Source of the DNA: Solirubrobacteraceae bacterium
GTDB lineage: Bacteria > Actinomycetota > Thermoleophilia > Solirubrobacterales > Solirubrobacteraceae
Reading direction: 5' to 3'
Assembly (NCBI GenBank): GCA_016462625.1
Contig: JAEMSV010000174.1
Span: forward strand, 1 to 6,145
Length of the DNA: 6,145 nt
Part shown: positions 6,108 to 6,145 of the stretch, in pieces
Numbering within the stretch: position 1 is the first letter of the stretch
Layout: each line of letters starts with the position of its first letter
Notes under the pieces: generated by a model
Told to the model about the DNA's origin: nothing
The model's database searches: none
What the model saw: the letters and a program-made list of their open reading frames with translations, nothing else
Translations under genes and position numbers: made by a program

Positions 6108-6112
6108 AGCCT
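6107..6112 (+). promoter_or_regulatory. Candidate -10 box of a leaderless promoter for the downstream gene
   Basis: TAGCCT fits TANNNT and stands exactly 7 nt before GTG 6120, the same geometry as the oxidoreductase promoter at the other end of the window. The -35 position would fall in the loop and arms of the terminator and shows no TTGACA-like match, so support rests on the -10 box and spacing alone. Confidence 0.4.
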
Positions 6113-6119
6113 GTCTGCC

Positions 6120-6145
6120 GTGACCCGCGAGATCGACTCCTGGCT
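6120..6145 (+). CDS. Start of a downstream gene, function not identifiable (continues beyond window)
   Basis: A GTG at 6120 opens a frame reading (V/M)TREIDSW, with the next codon cut at the window edge. Only eight codons are visible, too few to assign a family. The start is supported by the TAGCCT box 7 nt upstream, by its position just after a terminator, and by the absence of any Shine-Dalgarno sequence, consistent with a leaderless transcript. The frame could equally be chance, since so little of it can be seen. Confidence 0.45.

Overview
The window is very GC-rich, strongly biased to G or C at third codon positions, and uses GTG starts. Two large secreted proteins with glycine/aspartate-rich calcium-binding (RTX-type) repeats fill most of it. 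The composition, two apparently leaderless starts, the N- and C-terminal modules around the repeats and the first gene on the minus strand all suggest a high-GC actinomycetote. The order Solirubrobacterales (class Thermoleophilia: Conexibacter, Solirubrobacter, Patulibacter) is the most likely source. That placement is an inference from protein style, not from a marker gene.

Layout. Bases 1-248 hold the 5' part of a minus-strand gene, probably an SDR-family oxidoreductase. A divergent gap of 89 bp (249-337) contains a leaderless-type -10 box for that gene and a near-palindrome that could be an operator. Bases 338-2587 encode a 749-residue exported calcium-binding repeat protein with a proline-rich linker and a very basic C-terminal domain. 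A 101-bp gap (2588-2688) carries two adjacent inverted repeats. The second is a strong hairpin that ends at the ribosome-binding site of the next gene. Bases 2689-6063 encode a 1124-residue exported nuclease of the ExeM/NucH type: signal peptide, lamin-tail domain, OB-fold region, endonuclease/exonuclease/phosphatase (EEP) domain with all expected catalytic residues, then 23 RTX-type nonapeptides. A perfect 14-bp GC stem-loop (6072-6106) follows as terminator, and a further plus-strand gene appears to begin at 6120 with a leaderless GTG.

How they may work together. Both large proteins carry Sec-type signal peptides, similar repeat blocks, the same interruption module between blocks and the same two-cysteine cap after the last block, so they belong to one local style of exported, calcium-stabilised proteins. 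The nuclease most likely degrades extracellular DNA for nutrients, phosphate or biofilm remodelling. The first protein has no recognisable enzyme domain, and its basic tail suggests binding to an anionic polymer such as wall polymers or DNA. A functional link between them is inferred only from adjacency, orientation and shared modules. No transporter, sortase motif, mobile element, RNA gene or CRISPR array is visible. I see no clearly new multi-gene system here. The points most worth checking are the leader hairpin, the paired repeat proteins and the basic domain.
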